A stretch of DNA of 64,000 nt from Tunturibacter gelidoferens (lineage in GTDB: Bacteria; Acidobacteriota; Terriglobia; Terriglobales; Acidobacteriaceae), in NCBI RefSeq assembly GCF_040358255.1, contig NZ_CP132938.1:1736001-1800000 (forward strand). Reading direction: 5' to 3'. The notes under the pieces are model-generated. The model did not search any database. It saw only the letters and a program-made list of their open reading frames with translations, and had not been told where the DNA came from. Numbering within the stretch: position 1 is the stretch's first letter; each line of letters starts with the position of its first letter. The position numbers and the translations under genes were made by a program. Below, in pieces: positions 48,741 to 59,062 of the stretch.

Positions 48741-49843
48741 ACCGCAGCGCTCCATTCAATCTCCTGGAGGGAAGTCTTCAACGCATCCAGTCCACGCGTC
48801 ACGTGTTCTTCAATTCCAATGGTGATGCGCACAAAACCATCACATCCAGGATCGGTCGATCGATCTCGCAGCAGTACCCCTTGCCTTCTCATCGCGCCTA
48901 CCAGCGCCGCATGCTTTGGCCCAATATTCATAAGAACAAAGTTTGCATGACTAGGAAAGAAGGGAACCCCCAGCTCTCGCAGCCCATCCATCATTCTCTG
49001 CCGTCCAATACGAACCTGCTCTGTGTACCAGGAAAGATATTCCTCATCGGCAACAGCAACTGGCAGACAAGCCAACGCTACTCCATTCACGTTATACGGC
49101 GACGACACCTTGCGCAGACTCTTCAAAAGCGCTGCATTCCCGGCCAACAAGCCGACTCGCAAACTAGCCAATCCATAGGCCTTTGAAAACGTCCTGGCTA
49201 CGATCACGTTCGGCACCGTCGACAGATCTTCAAGTATCGACTCGCCGTGGAAATGGTAGTAAGCTTCATCAACCATCAACACCGCGTGAGGAGCCGCAGC
49301 GGCGATCGCCAGCAGATGCTCTTTGCTCACCGTTGCTCCGGTCGGATTATTTGGCGAAGCAACGATAATCAGCTTCGTCTTATCCGTGATAGCAGACATA
49401 AAGCGTTCGAACGGAAACTCCATCGTCGCATCTGCCTGTACCTTTCGCAGGTGAGGCGTCATCATCTTGATACTCACGTCGTACATGAAAAATGTCGGGG
49501 TCGCAATCAGCGCTTCGTCATCCGCCTCGAGAAACGCCACACACATAAGGTGAATCGCTTCATCGACGCCGTTTGTCAGCAGTACCTCCTCTGTCTTTAA
49601 TCCGAAATGCGTTGCAACGACCCTCTCCACCGGTTCCCTCTCGGGATACTTCGTTAGCCCCTCGGCTGTAAGCGCCAGTAACTTCTCTACGACCCGTGGC
49701 GAAGGCGCAAACGTGTTTTCGTTGAAGTCCAGACGCAACGCGTCACGTCCAGCCAACGGGGGATGGTACTCCGGCATCTCTAGTACAGCCTTGCGCGGCT
49801 GCACGATTTTTCTATCTGTAACCAAGTCAGTAGCAAGACTCAT
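48737..49843 (-). CDS. hisC: Histidinol-phosphate aminotransferase
   Basis: 368-residue fold-type I PLP aminotransferase. Family motifs include [15 protein letters not shown] near the start, [21 protein letters not shown] and the PLP lysine segment [16 protein letters not shown]. It overlaps hisD upstream (ATGA at 49840-49843) and hisB downstream (ATGA at 48737-48740), so the three genes are translationally coupled. Confidence 0.96.
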   Translation of the reverse strand: MSLATDLVTDRKIVQPRKAVLEMPEYHPPLAGRDALRLDFNENTFAPSPRVVEKLLALTAEGLTKYPEREPVERVVATHFGLKTEEVLLTNGVDEAIHLMCVAFLEADDEALIATPTFFMYDVSIKMMTPHLRKVQADATMEFPFERFMSAITDKTKLIIVASPNNPTGATVSKEHLLAIAAAAPHAVLMVDEAYYHFHGESILEDLSTVPNVIVARTFSKAYGLASLRVGLLAGNAALLKSLRKVSSPYNVNGVALACLPVAVADEEYLSWYTEQVRIGRQRMMDGLRELGVPFFPSHANFVLMNIGPKHAALVGAMRRQGVLLRDRSTDPGCDGFVRITIGIEEHVTRGLDALKTSLQEIEWSAAV

Positions 49844-51099
49844 TTCATCCTCACCCGCACGCTCTCTGCATGTCCCTTCAGTCCCTCAGCTTCCGCCAGT
49901 GCGATCGCATGGGGACCCAACTTCTTCAATCCTGTCTTCGTGTACTGCTGCATTGTAATGACCTTTACAAAATCCACCACACTCAATCCACCTCGGACTC
50001 GGCCGAAGCGCCCGGTCGGCAATACATGATTCGGTCCTGAGACGTAATCACCCATCGACTGCGGCGCGAACGCTCCGACAAAAACAGATCCAGCGTTCTG
50101 AACCCACTTCAGATCCGCCTCCGAATCGACGGTTAAATGCTCTGGCGCGAGTCGGTTCGTTAGCTCCTGAGCTCCGCGTACTGAGGCGGTCACAAATAAG
50201 CATCCGCGCGCCGCCAGTGACTGCTTCGCGATCTCATTCTCTCGCGTCCGCAACTTCACCTCTGCCTCAACAGCCTTCGCCAGCTCTTCCTTGCTCGTAA
50301 TCAGAACAGCCAACGTCTCCGGGTCATGCTCTGCCTGCGCAACCAGATCTGCCGCGATCCCCGCCGCGTTTCCGCTTTCACTGGTTACCACAATCTCCGT
50401 TGGGCCAGCCGGCATATCGATCCCGCATTCATCCGAAGCCAGGATTTTGGCCGCAGTCACATAAAGATTTCCCGGCCCAACAATCTTATCGACTCGCTCA
50501 ATAGTAGTCGTGCCGTAAGCCATAGCTGCAATCGCCTGCGCTCCGCCCACCCGATAAAACTCCGTTACCCCGGCGAGCCATGCCGCAGCCATTGTCTCTT
50601 TTGCGGGCTTCGGCGAACACACCACAATCCGTTCCACCCCAGCGACTTGCGCAGGAATCACTGTCATCAACAGCGTCGAAGGCAGTGGATAGCGCCCTCC
50701 CGGCACATAGCAGCCAACGCTGCCCAACGGCCGCACGATCTGCCCCGTCCTCACTCCATCCACCGGGGAGATCGTCCACTCCTGCGGCAGCTGCGCCTCG
50801 GCGAATGCAAGAATATTTCCTCGCGCCACCATCATCGCCGCTTGCAGTGCCGGTGCAGTCGAATCCCAGGCCTCCTTCATCTCATCCCGCGACACCAACA
50901 ACGTCTGACCCTTCGCAAGCCCATCGAACTCTACCGCATACTTCGCCAACGCCCGATCGCCGCCCTTGCGCACCGTTGCGAGAATGCGTCGCACCACTGG
51001 CTCCACGCGCGCCGTGTTCACAGCCCCTCGCCGCTCCAGCGATTCGATCAATGCATCTGCCGCATCTTTGCCGCGGCCAAACGTCTTTACCAGCTTCAT
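49840..51099 (-). CDS. hisD: Histidinol dehydrogenase
   Basis: 419-residue Zn- and NAD-dependent enzyme catalysing the last two oxidations to histidine. It contains PVDGVRTGQIVRPLGSVGCY, GRYPLPSTLLMTVIPAQVAG, GPGNLYVTAAKI, LVAQAEHDPETLAVLITS, NRLAPEHLTV and VSGPNHVLPTGRFGRVRGGLSV, all typical of HisD. The ATG at 51099 is chosen over GTG at 51102, with GGAG about 8 bases upstream. It lies 48 bases downstream of hisG. Confidence 0.97.
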   Translation of the reverse strand: MKLVKTFGRGKDAADALIESLERRGAVNTARVEPVVRRILATVRKGGDRALAKYAVEFDGLAKGQTLLVSRDEMKEAWDSTAPALQAAMMVARGNILAFAEAQLPQEWTISPVDGVRTGQIVRPLGSVGCYVPGGRYPLPSTLLMTVIPAQVAGVERIVVCSPKPAKETMAAAWLAGVTEFYRVGGAQAIAAMAYGTTTIERVDKIVGPGNLYVTAAKILASDECGIDMPAGPTEIVVTSESGNAAGIAADLVAQAEHDPETLAVLITSKEELAKAVEAEVKLRTRENEIAKQSLAARGCLFVTASVRGAQELTNRLAPEHLTVDSEADLKWVQNAGSVFVGAFAPQSMGDYVSGPNHVLPTGRFGRVRGGLSVVDFVKVITMQQYTKTGLKKLGPHAIALAEAEGLKGHAESVRVRMK

Positions 51100-51147
51100 C
51101 ACAAAACTCCAGAGGCAACTCGTTAGCCTAAAGCAGGAACGATCTTC

Positions 51148-52029
51148 TTACAGCACAACCTTACTCAGCGGATACTCAACAATGCCGGTAGCACCTGCAG
51201 CTTTAAGCTTAGGAATCACCTCGCGCACCAAAGCTTCATCCAAAATCGTATTCAACGCGACCCATTCCTGATCGCTCAACTGCGATACTGTCGGCGAGTT
51301 CAACGCAGGCAACTCACCAACGATCTTCTCCAAATCGGCCTTCCGCGCATTCAACATCAAACCAACTCGTCCCTGTGCAGCAATCGCGGCATTCAGCATC
51401 AGGGAGATATTCTCAATCTTCTCCCGCTTCCAGGCATCTTTGTACGCCGTTTTATTTGCAATCAACTGGGTCTCGCTCTCCATCAGCGTCTCGATAATCC
51501 GCAGCCGATTCGCGCGCAACGACGACCCTGTCTCGGTCACCTCGACAATCGCATCAGCCAGAGTAGGAGGTTTCACCTCGGTCGCGCCCCAGCTAAACTC
51601 CACCGTCACAGGAATCTTCTTCCCGGCAAAGTACCGCTTCGTAAACTCAACCAGCTCAGTAGCAATAATCTTCCCCGCAAGGTCCTCCGGCTTCTGGAAC
51701 GGTGAGTCTTCCGGCACCGCCAGGACCCACTTCACCTTCTGACGGCTTTGTTTCGAGTAAGTCAGACTCGTGACGTACTCCACGTCCGTCTCATTCTCTA
51801 GCACCCAGTCATTACCCGTCAGCCCGGCATCCAGCGCCCCATGCTCCACATACCGCGCCATCTCCTGCGCCCGCACCAGCATGCATTCAATCTCCGCATC
51901 ATCGATAGAAGGGAAGTAGCTCCGCCCGTTAGCGAAGATCCTCCACCCAGCGCGTTCAAACAGCGCAATCGTCGCGTCCTGCAGACTGCCCTTCGGTATT
52001 CCCAGCTTCAACCGCTTCGTTTCGCTCAC
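51148..52029 (-). CDS. hisG: ATP phosphoribosyltransferase (long form)
   Basis: 293 residues, the first enzyme of histidine synthesis. It contains [33 protein letters not shown] and [21 protein letters not shown], plus a C-terminal regulatory domain of HisG-long type, so histidine feedback is expected and no HisZ is needed. The start is GTG at 52029, which overlaps the hisI TGA as GTGA. A frame extending to 52083 only adds hisI shadow sequence. Confidence 0.95.
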   Translation of the reverse strand: MSETKRLKLGIPKGSLQDATIALFERAGWRIFANGRSYFPSIDDAEIECMLVRAQEMARYVEHGALDAGLTGNDWVLENETDVEYVTSLTYSKQSRQKVKWVLAVPEDSPFQKPEDLAGKIIATELVEFTKRYFAGKKIPVTVEFSWGATEVKPPTLADAIVEVTETGSSLRANRLRIIETLMESETQLIANKTAYKDAWKREKIENISLMLNAAIAAQGRVGLMLNARKADLEKIVGELPALNSPTVSQLSDQEWVALNTILDEALVREVIPKLKAAGATGIVEYPLSKVVL

Positions 52030-52367
52030 TTCGCCTCCATCGCAATATTTTTCGTAAAGCAGCTCACTGTACCCTCGTGACAAACCAACCCATCGCCCTC
52101 GACTTCAACTTTGAACAAAAGCGCATCGTTGTCGCAGTCGGTCGACGCCTCGATCACCCGCAGCCGATTACCGCTGGTCTCACCCTTCATCCAAAGCTTC
52201 TGCCGCGTCCGGCTCCAGAAAGTGACAAATCCAGATTCCAGCGTCTTCGCGTAGCTGACCTCATTCAAAAAACCGAGCATCAGCATCTCGCCCGTCTTCG
52301 CATCCTGAACGATACCCGGGACAAGGCCATCCATCTTCGCAAAATCTATCTTCACTGTATTCACCAT
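52026..52367 (-). CDS. hisI: Phosphoribosyl-AMP cyclohydrolase
   Basis: 113-residue Zn-dependent HisI without a fused HisE domain. Motifs include [42 protein letters not shown] and [17 protein letters not shown], with the Zn-binding cysteines in DCDNDAL and [12 protein letters not shown]. It is the first structural gene of the his operon, 25 bases after the U-run of the attenuator-like terminator. Confidence 0.96.
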   Translation of the reverse strand: MVNTVKIDFAKMDGLVPGIVQDAKTGEMLMLGFLNEVSYAKTLESGFVTFWSRTRQKLWMKGETSGNRLRVIEASTDCDNDALLFKVEVEGDGLVCHEGTVSCFTKNIAMEAK

Positions 52368-52392
52368 CTCAGTCTCCCATCTTCATCCGCGC

Positions 52393-52437
52393 AAGAAAAA
52401 GGCCCGCTCGCGGTATGCGCGTCAGCGGGCCTTTCGA
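52393..52437 (-). terminator. Attenuator-like rho-independent terminator of the his operon
   Basis: Read on the minus strand, AAAGGCCCGCT and AGCGGGCCTTT form an 11-bp stem with a 15-base loop and are followed by a TTC-ended T-run. It lies between the histidine-rich leader peptide and hisI, the position expected for an attenuator. A smaller AGTAA/TTACT hairpin at 52445-52461 spans the leader stop codon. Confidence 0.85.
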
Positions 52438-52456
52438 AATCCTTAGTAAGCGTTCG

Positions 52457-52540
52457 TTACTTCGCCACTCCGGACACAGCCGCCAACACGCTCTTTGCGT
52501 GATGATGCGAATGGCCGTGATGGAGGTGCAGTCTGCTCAT
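52457..52540 (-). CDS. hisL: his operon leader peptide
   Basis: 27-codon frame on the minus strand, MSRLHLHHGHSHHHAKS then VLAAVSGVAK and TAA. Seven of ten consecutive residues (5-14) are histidine, far above chance. AAGGGGAG precedes the ATG. It is followed by a small hairpin over the stop codon, a strong terminator and then hisI. In established his attenuators, ribosome stalling at His codons under low charged tRNA-His prevents terminator formation; the layout here fits that scheme. The peptide itself is not expected to have another function, although a metal-binding small protein is an alternative. Confidence 0.85.
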   Translation of the reverse strand: MSRLHLHHGHSHHHAKSVLAAVSGVAK

Positions 52541-52696
52541 CTCCCCTTCAGGGTAGCGTTCAGCCTTGGAGAAGTCAACCCGCGCAGCGCCAGCCGCACA
52601 CTTCATCGCCCTTAACCCAACTTGTTCGTTGACGCAGCCCACACACTCTCGTACTCTTCCGCTGTAAAGTATTCAGCCCAAAGTAGGAGATCCAAG

Positions 52697-53005
52697 ATGC
52701 TCACTCTTCGCCACAAACTTCTCGCCGCCGCGCTCCTGCTCTTCGTCGCCCCGGTCTTCTCGGTTGCCCAGGCCTCCAAAGCAGGCACGCCAGCCGCCGC
52801 CGCAGCCGCCGCGCCGCTCGACATCAACACCGCCACCGCTGACCAGCTCAAGGCCTTCCCAGGCATCGGCGATGCTTACTCGAAACGCATCATCGACGGA
52901 CGCCCCTACACCGCAAAGAATCAGCTCGTCACCAAGGGCGTCCTCCCCAAGGCCACTTACGACAAGATTAAGGACCAGATCATCGCCAGCCACCCCAAAA
53001 AATAG
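52697..53005 (+). CDS. Secreted helix-hairpin-helix (ComEA-like) protein
   Basis: 102 residues. The ATG at 52697 has TAGGAGA 7 bases upstream and opens a signal peptide (LAAALLLFVAPVFSVAQA). An Ala-rich linker leads to a helix-hairpin-helix DNA-binding motif, LDINTATADQLKAFPGIGDAYSKRII, followed by QLVTKGVLPKATYDKIKDQI. It resembles the DNA-binding half of ComEA, which binds DNA in the periplasm during uptake. No other competence gene lies nearby. It is divergent from the his leader. Confidence 0.85.
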   Translation: MLTLRHKLLAAALLLFVAPVFSVAQASKAGTPAAAAAAAPLDINTATADQLKAFPGIGDAYSKRIIDGRPYTAKNQLVTKGVLPKATYDKIKDQIIASHPKK

Positions 53006-53031
53006 GCGGTAGCTCGAGCCCTTGCTCAGGC

Positions 53032-53053
53032 GGGCATCCGGACCAGGATGCCC
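53032..53053 (+). terminator. Hairpin after the HhH gene
   Basis: Perfect 8-bp stem GGGCATCC / GGATGCCC with a 6-base loop and no long T-run. An ATG at 53048 lies in the right arm, one reason to reject it as the start of the next gene. Confidence 0.6.
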
Positions 53054-53122
53054 GTCCCATTTAACCCGTTATCTTTATCCTCGAAACTCCCACGCCGCTG
53101 CTACCATCTCTCCAACTGGCCT

Positions 53123-55753
53123 ATGCCCCAGAGATCCGCACGCCTCCAGTATTTTCTTCTCGCCGTCGTAGCCGCACTTGCGCTTCTGCATGCGTACGGT
53201 GCTGCTATTCGCGACTTCAACGTTTTCGTGCACGGCCAGTCCATCGTTCGAGCCCCGTTCGAAAGCGGCGCGCGCCTGGCGACCACGACCAACCTCCGCG
53301 AAGAGGCTCTTGCCGCAGGTATCAAACCTTTCGACACCATCCTCACTATCAACGGCCAGCCGTACACCAGTCGCAGTATGCTTCTCGGCCAAATCCGTCG
53401 CGCCTCGCCGGGCGACCCAATGACAATCACCTACCGCCACGGCTCTGACGCAGCAATCGAATCAACCAGCATCCGACTAGCCGCGCCTCAGTCCCAGAAG
53501 CTCTCGCCCTTCCAAATCTCAGTCAACGTCGTATTCGCCGTATTGCCTTTCTTCTGTCTTCTCATCGGTTTGTGGGTGGTCTTCGCTCGTCCGAGAAATT
53601 TAAATGCCTGGCTAATTCTGGGGATCCTCTGCTACTTCGACGCTCTTATCATCAACCCGACCCTGATCGTCGGACCCTACCTCCTTCCCCTCGCCTTGAC
53701 CTGGAATATCGTGGCGCAGGCGGCAATGCCGATCTGCCTTATGTTCTTTGGGGTCTACTTTCCTGATCGCTCACAAACCGATATCAAGTTCCCCTGGGTC
53801 AAATGGGTCATAGCGATTCCCCTCATCCTCCTCTGCTCCACGGATTTCATCGCCAACTACGGCGACATGTGGAGCTTCGCTTCGATCTCCTGGTTCGTTC
53901 CTTACATGTACCCCGTCAACGTTACGGAAAATGTCTTGAGCGCCATCGCAATCTGTTGGTTCTTCTTAAATCTCGGTCCAAAGATCGGGCAAGCCACCGG
54001 AGATGCCCGTCGCCGCCTCCGCGTTCTCTTAGTCGGAACTTCGGTCGGACTCACCCCACTGTTTCTCCTCCTTGCGGTATCCATCTTTCGCGAAAGCGAC
54101 GTTGGACAGGGAATCCCTGAGTGGGTCAATATCTCCGTCTTCCTCACTCTTCTTATGTTCCCGCTCTCGCTCGCCTACGTTGTCGTCGTACAGCGTGCAA
54201 TGGATCTTCGCATCATCATCCGCCAGGGAACCCGCTACGCCTTCGCCCGCGAATCTCTTACGGTGGTACGAGTTGGACTCGCCATTTGGTTGGCCTTCTC
54301 CCTCAACGACTTCTTCAGGCACCCCGACCATCAACGCAACGACATTATTCGCATTCTCTGCATCATCGGAGTCTTCTTCGCCTTCCGCTTCGTCGTCTCC
54401 AAACGTCTGCAACAGATGATCGACCAGCGCTTCTTCCGCGAGGCTTACTCCACCGAGCAGCTTCTCTCCGAGCTATCCGACGAAGCCCGCAACTTCACCG
54501 AAGTAGCTCCGCTCCTCGAAACCATCACACGCCGCCTCAGTTCAACCCTGCACATCGACCGCATCGCCGTCTTCCTCCGCTCCGGCGATACCTATCATCT
54601 CCAACTAGCCACCGGAATGGCCATGCCCGCCGCTGGTGGACCCCAGTTCTTCTCTCTCCCGGCCGCCTCGACCACCATCACCACGCTCAGCCGGGCTAAA
54701 GCCCCCGCCAATGTCTATCGCGACGACCCTTCCAGCTGGCTCATCGACGCCACCGACGCCGAACGCAACGCCCTCAACGACCTGTCCACTGAGCTCCTCG
54801 TCCCGCTACCCGGCCGCACTCGCCTCGCCGGAGTCATCGCCCTCGGCCCCAAAAGCTCCGAGGAGCCCTACACCAAAACCGACCGCCAGCTCCTCCAGAC
54901 CATCGCCTCCCAAACCGGCCTCGCCCTCGAAAACGCCGAGCTCCTCCAAAACCTCACCACCGAAGTAGCCCAGCGCGAACGCATCTCTCGCGAGATCGAG
55001 ATCGCCCGCGAGGTCCAGGAGCGCCTCTTCCCGCAGACCTATCCCAAACTCTCAGGGGTAGATCTCGCAGGATTCTGCCGCCCCGCTCAGGTTGTCGGAG
55101 GCGACTACTACGACTTCTTCCTCCTCCCTTCAGACTCAATCGCAGACTCCCGTCTAGCCCTCGCCCTCGGCGACGTCTCTGGCAAAGGGATCTCCGCCGC
55201 GCTCCTCATGGCAAGCCTCCGAGCCAGTCTTCGCAGCATAGCCGGCCTGCAGCAGAGCGATCTCGCCACGCTCATCTCGAATGTCAACAAACTCGTCTAT
55301 GAGTCCTCCACGGCTAACCGCTACGCCACCTTCTTCTACGCCGAATACGATCCGATCAACCATCTCCTCACCTACGTCAACGCCGGCCACAACCCTCCCT
55401 ACGTCCTCCGCGGCACCGAAACCATCGTCCTCGAACCCACCGGAACCGTAGTCGGCCTCCTCCTCGACGCCGAATACTCCCAAGCGACGCTCCAACTGCA
55501 TCCCGGTGACGTCCTCCTCGCCTTCACCGACGGCATCTCCGAAGCCATGAACCACGATGAAGAAGAGTGGGGCGAAGACAACATGCTTGCATCGGCCCGC
55601 CAACTCCTCAACCGCCCGGAGTGCACCACAACCGCTGACCAACTCCTCACCTGCATCTTCGACGCTGCCGACAAATTCACCGCCGGGGCTCCGCAGCACG
55701 ACGACATGACCCTCCTCGTCTGCACCATCAGCCGCACAGCTACCAATAATTGA
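53123..55753 (+). CDS. Membrane PDZ-GAF-SpoIIE (PP2C-type) phosphatase
   Basis: About 876 residues. The domain order is one membrane helix, a PDZ-like domain (about 30-115, with REEALAAGIKPFDTILTINGQPY), a block of about seven further membrane helices (about 140-400), a GAF domain (about 440-590) and a C-terminal SpoIIE/RsbU phosphatase (about 625-870). Metal-binding aspartates are D661 in VVGGDYYDFF and D684 in GDVSGKGISAALLMA, with NAGHNPPYVLR and FTDGISEAMN further on. Such proteins dephosphorylate anti-anti-sigma factors in partner-switching stress responses. No partner genes are adjacent. The start is uncertain: 53048 is in frame but lies within a hairpin. Confidence 0.88.
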   Translation: MPQRSARLQYFLLAVVAALALLHAYGAAIRDFNVFVHGQSIVRAPFESGARLATTTNLREEALAAGIKPFDTILTINGQPYTSRSMLLGQIRRASPGDPMTITYRHGSDAAIESTSIRLAAPQSQKLSPFQISVNVVFAVLPFFCLLIGLWVVFARPRNLNAWLILGILCYFDALIINPTLIVGPYLLPLALTWNIVAQAAMPICLMFFGVYFPDRSQTDIKFPWVKWVIAIPLILLCSTDFIANYGDMWSFASISWFVPYMYPVNVTENVLSAIAICWFFLNLGPKIGQATGDARRRLRVLLVGTSVGLTPLFLLLAVSIFRESDVGQGIPEWVNISVFLTLLMFPLSLAYVVVVQRAMDLRIIIRQGTRYAFARESLTVVRVGLAIWLAFSLNDFFRHPDHQRNDIIRILCIIGVFFAFRFVVSKRLQQMIDQRFFREAYSTEQLLSELSDEARNFTEVAPLLETITRRLSSTLHIDRIAVFLRSGDTYHLQLATGMAMPAAGGPQFFSLPAASTTITTLSRAKAPANVYRDDPSSWLIDATDAERNALNDLSTELLVPLPGRTRLAGVIALGPKSSEEPYTKTDRQLLQTIASQTGLALENAELLQNLTTEVAQRERISREIEIAREVQERLFPQTYPKLSGVDLAGFCRPAQVVGGDYYDFFLLPSDSIADSRLALALGDVSGKGISAALLMASLRASLRSIAGLQQSDLATLISNVNKLVYESSTANRYATFFYAEYDPINHLLTYVNAGHNPPYVLRGTETIVLEPTGTVVGLLLDAEYSQATLQLHPGDVLLAFTDGISEAMNHDEEEWGEDNMLASARQLLNRPECTTTADQLLTCIFDAADKFTAGAPQHDDMTLLVCTISRTATNN

Positions 55754-56001
55754 AATCTCCAACCGCAATCCAGTCACGCCGCTTTATGAAGTGAATCAGC
55801 GCATCTCTGCACCGTGCGGCAATCGGTCCGACTCGCGCGTTACAAAGTCCTGGCAATCACAAACAAAATCTGATGATTACCCCGTATCCCACAGATTGGT
55901 CATACCCTCCATCCGTTCTGCACTCTCCTGCGTAGTGAAATCGAGTAAAGTGGAAGCAGCGCGGCGCCTCCATCAACTTGAGGATCACCAGTCGACGGTC
56001 T

Positions 56002-56739
56002 ATGTTCAATCTCATTCATCTCGTCCGACCCGTCGCTCGCGTCGCCGCGGCCATAGCGATCCTGCTCACACTTAGCGGATGCGGAGCCATCGTCAACACC
56101 GCTCCCGCACCTCAGGTTCGCGTCGTCACCGCCTCCCCTGACGCTCCCAGGCTCGACATCTATCAGGGCTCCAACGCCCTCGCTCACAATCTCGGCTTCG
56201 GCACCATCACTTCCTACATTCCGCTCTCGCCCGGCAGCGACACCATCGCTGCAAACACCGCCGGAACCAGGCAGCTTCTCTCCATATCCAGAATGAACTT
56301 CGCCTCTTCCGGCCAATACACCGTTCTCATCGGCAGCACCGCCGCCTCCATGCAACAGCTCACCCTCACCGATCAGAGCCAACCCGCACCCCCGGGCCAG
56401 ATCGCGCTCCGTTTCCTCAACCAGGCCACGCGCTCGGGCGCCGTCGACATCTATCTCGTCCCCGCCGGTCAGAGACTCACCGCCGTCGCGCCCATCGTGA
56501 CTAGCATTCCCTTCGGCGCGAACACCGGCTACCTCAACATCCCGGCCGGTGCCTACTCTTTCGTCATGCTGCCCGCAGGGACCGTCCCCCCCAATTCCTC
56601 TCTCGCAATCTACAACGGTTCGCAAGTCACATACTCCTCCGGCTCAGCCCACACCATCATCCTCATCGATCAACAGCCGGCCTCCGCACCGGGCCTCCAG
56701 GTCATTACCGCCAGCGACTTCGACCCCGCCACGAACTAA
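56002..56739 (+). CDS. DUF4397 domain lipoprotein
   Basis: About 245 residues. A lipoprotein signal ends in LTLSGC (lipobox cysteine C27), followed by two DUF4397-like beta-sandwich units: VRVVTASPDAPRLDIYQGSNALAHNLGFGTIT and IALRFLNQATRSGAVDIYLVPAGQRLT. The sequence is rich in Ser/Thr/Ala and is probably surface- or periplasm-facing. An upstream in-frame TTG at 55978 is less likely as start. The biochemical role of DUF4397 is unknown. Confidence 0.88.
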   Translation: MFNLIHLVRPVARVAAAIAILLTLSGCGAIVNTAPAPQVRVVTASPDAPRLDIYQGSNALAHNLGFGTITSYIPLSPGSDTIAANTAGTRQLLSISRMNFASSGQYTVLIGSTAASMQQLTLTDQSQPAPPGQIALRFLNQATRSGAVDIYLVPAGQRLTAVAPIVTSIPFGANTGYLNIPAGAYSFVMLPAGTVPPNSSLAIYNGSQVTYSSGSAHTIILIDQQPASAPGLQVITASDFDPATN

Positions 56740-56937
56740 ACGCCCGCCAGGCCGTTCTCGCAAAGTAAATCCACAGCAAGCCTCGCGCATACCCATAGAG
56801 CGCGCGAAAGTCGCGGCGTTTCGAAGAAATATACTTCTTCGATTTACCACAACACCCGCAAAGCCCCTGTGTCTATTCCCTCCGTAAGCGGTAGCAGCAA
56901 GATTGAAGCGACCGCAATAAATTACAGGAGCGCCACC

Positions 56938-57276
56938 ATGAACCTCACCAAACTTGCCCTCATCGCCTCTCTCACTCTCGCCCCCGCCGCTATCTTCGCG
57001 CAGACCCCCACCCCTGGCCAGAACGACTACAACATCAACCAGCGCAAAGCCGACCAACAGCAGCGTATCGGCCAGGGCGTTCAGAGCGGCCAGCTTACCG
57101 CCGGCGAAACCGCTCACCTCGAGCATCAGGAAGCCGGCATCAATAAAGAAGAGCGCGGTATGCGCGCCCAGGACAACGGCCAGCTCACCAAATCCGACCG
57201 CCAGACGATTCACAAGCAGCAGAACCAGGAATCCCGCCGCATCTACCGCGACAAGCACAACAACAAGGTGCGGTAA
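56938..57276 (+). CDS. Small secreted Gln/charged-rich protein
   Basis: 112 residues. The ATG at 56938 has CAGGAG 7 bases upstream and leads a signal peptide (LALIASLTLAPAAIFAQ). The mature part is helical and polar: YNINQRKADQQQRIGQGVQS, GQLTAGETAHLEHQEAGINK, GQLTKSDRQTIHKQQNQESR. The GQLT unit occurs twice, each followed by a helix, giving a short internal repeat. Proteins of this shape are common in acidobacterial and proteobacterial genomes but have no assigned function. Confidence 0.8.
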   Translation: MNLTKLALIASLTLAPAAIFAQTPTPGQNDYNINQRKADQQQRIGQGVQSGQLTAGETAHLEHQEAGINKEERGMRAQDNGQLTKSDRQTIHKQQNQESRRIYRDKHNNKVR

Positions 57277-57353
57277 CGGATACGCCTCCCCGATCTTCCA
57301 CTGCAATCCTGAATACTGAATGAACGTGCCTTGTTCTCTCCATGCAGCAAAAC

Positions 57354-57388
57354 AAAAAGGCCGCCGAGGAACTCCTCAGCGGCCCTTT
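57354..57388. terminator. Bidirectional terminator between the small secreted protein and ahcY
   Basis: AAAGGCCGC ... GCGGCCCTTT stem enclosing a GAGGA/TCCTC inner stem, with A-run on one side and T-rich sequence on the other. It serves two convergent genes. Confidence 0.85.
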
Positions 57389-57403
57389 GTTTCGTCTTGA
57401 AGC

Positions 57404-58846
<1,443 letters not shown>

Positions 58847-59062
58847 AATAGGAAACCTCAAAATGCTGAATTTTTACTTGATCCAGAATATCATCGCAAC
58901 CATTATTCCCCGATGAAATAAGCGTCGCTGCAATTGGCCCCATCGAACTCTTCCTAAGTCTTTTCAGTGAGATGACCATGCTCTGTGTTTATCAAAATCA
59001 CGCAGCCGTTAGACATCTCAGGGATGCAAAGCAATCAAGAAAACTTGGCCCACGAAAATAGC

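Noticed and set aside
53048..53122. Upstream start for the SpoIIE phosphatase
   Set aside because: The ATG at 53048 lies in the arm of a perfect hairpin after the HhH gene and adds residues with no export or domain character. It remains possible.
58847..59062. SAH riboswitch upstream of ahcY
   Set aside because: I found no match to the conserved SAH-riboswitch core on the minus strand. A covariance search would settle it.
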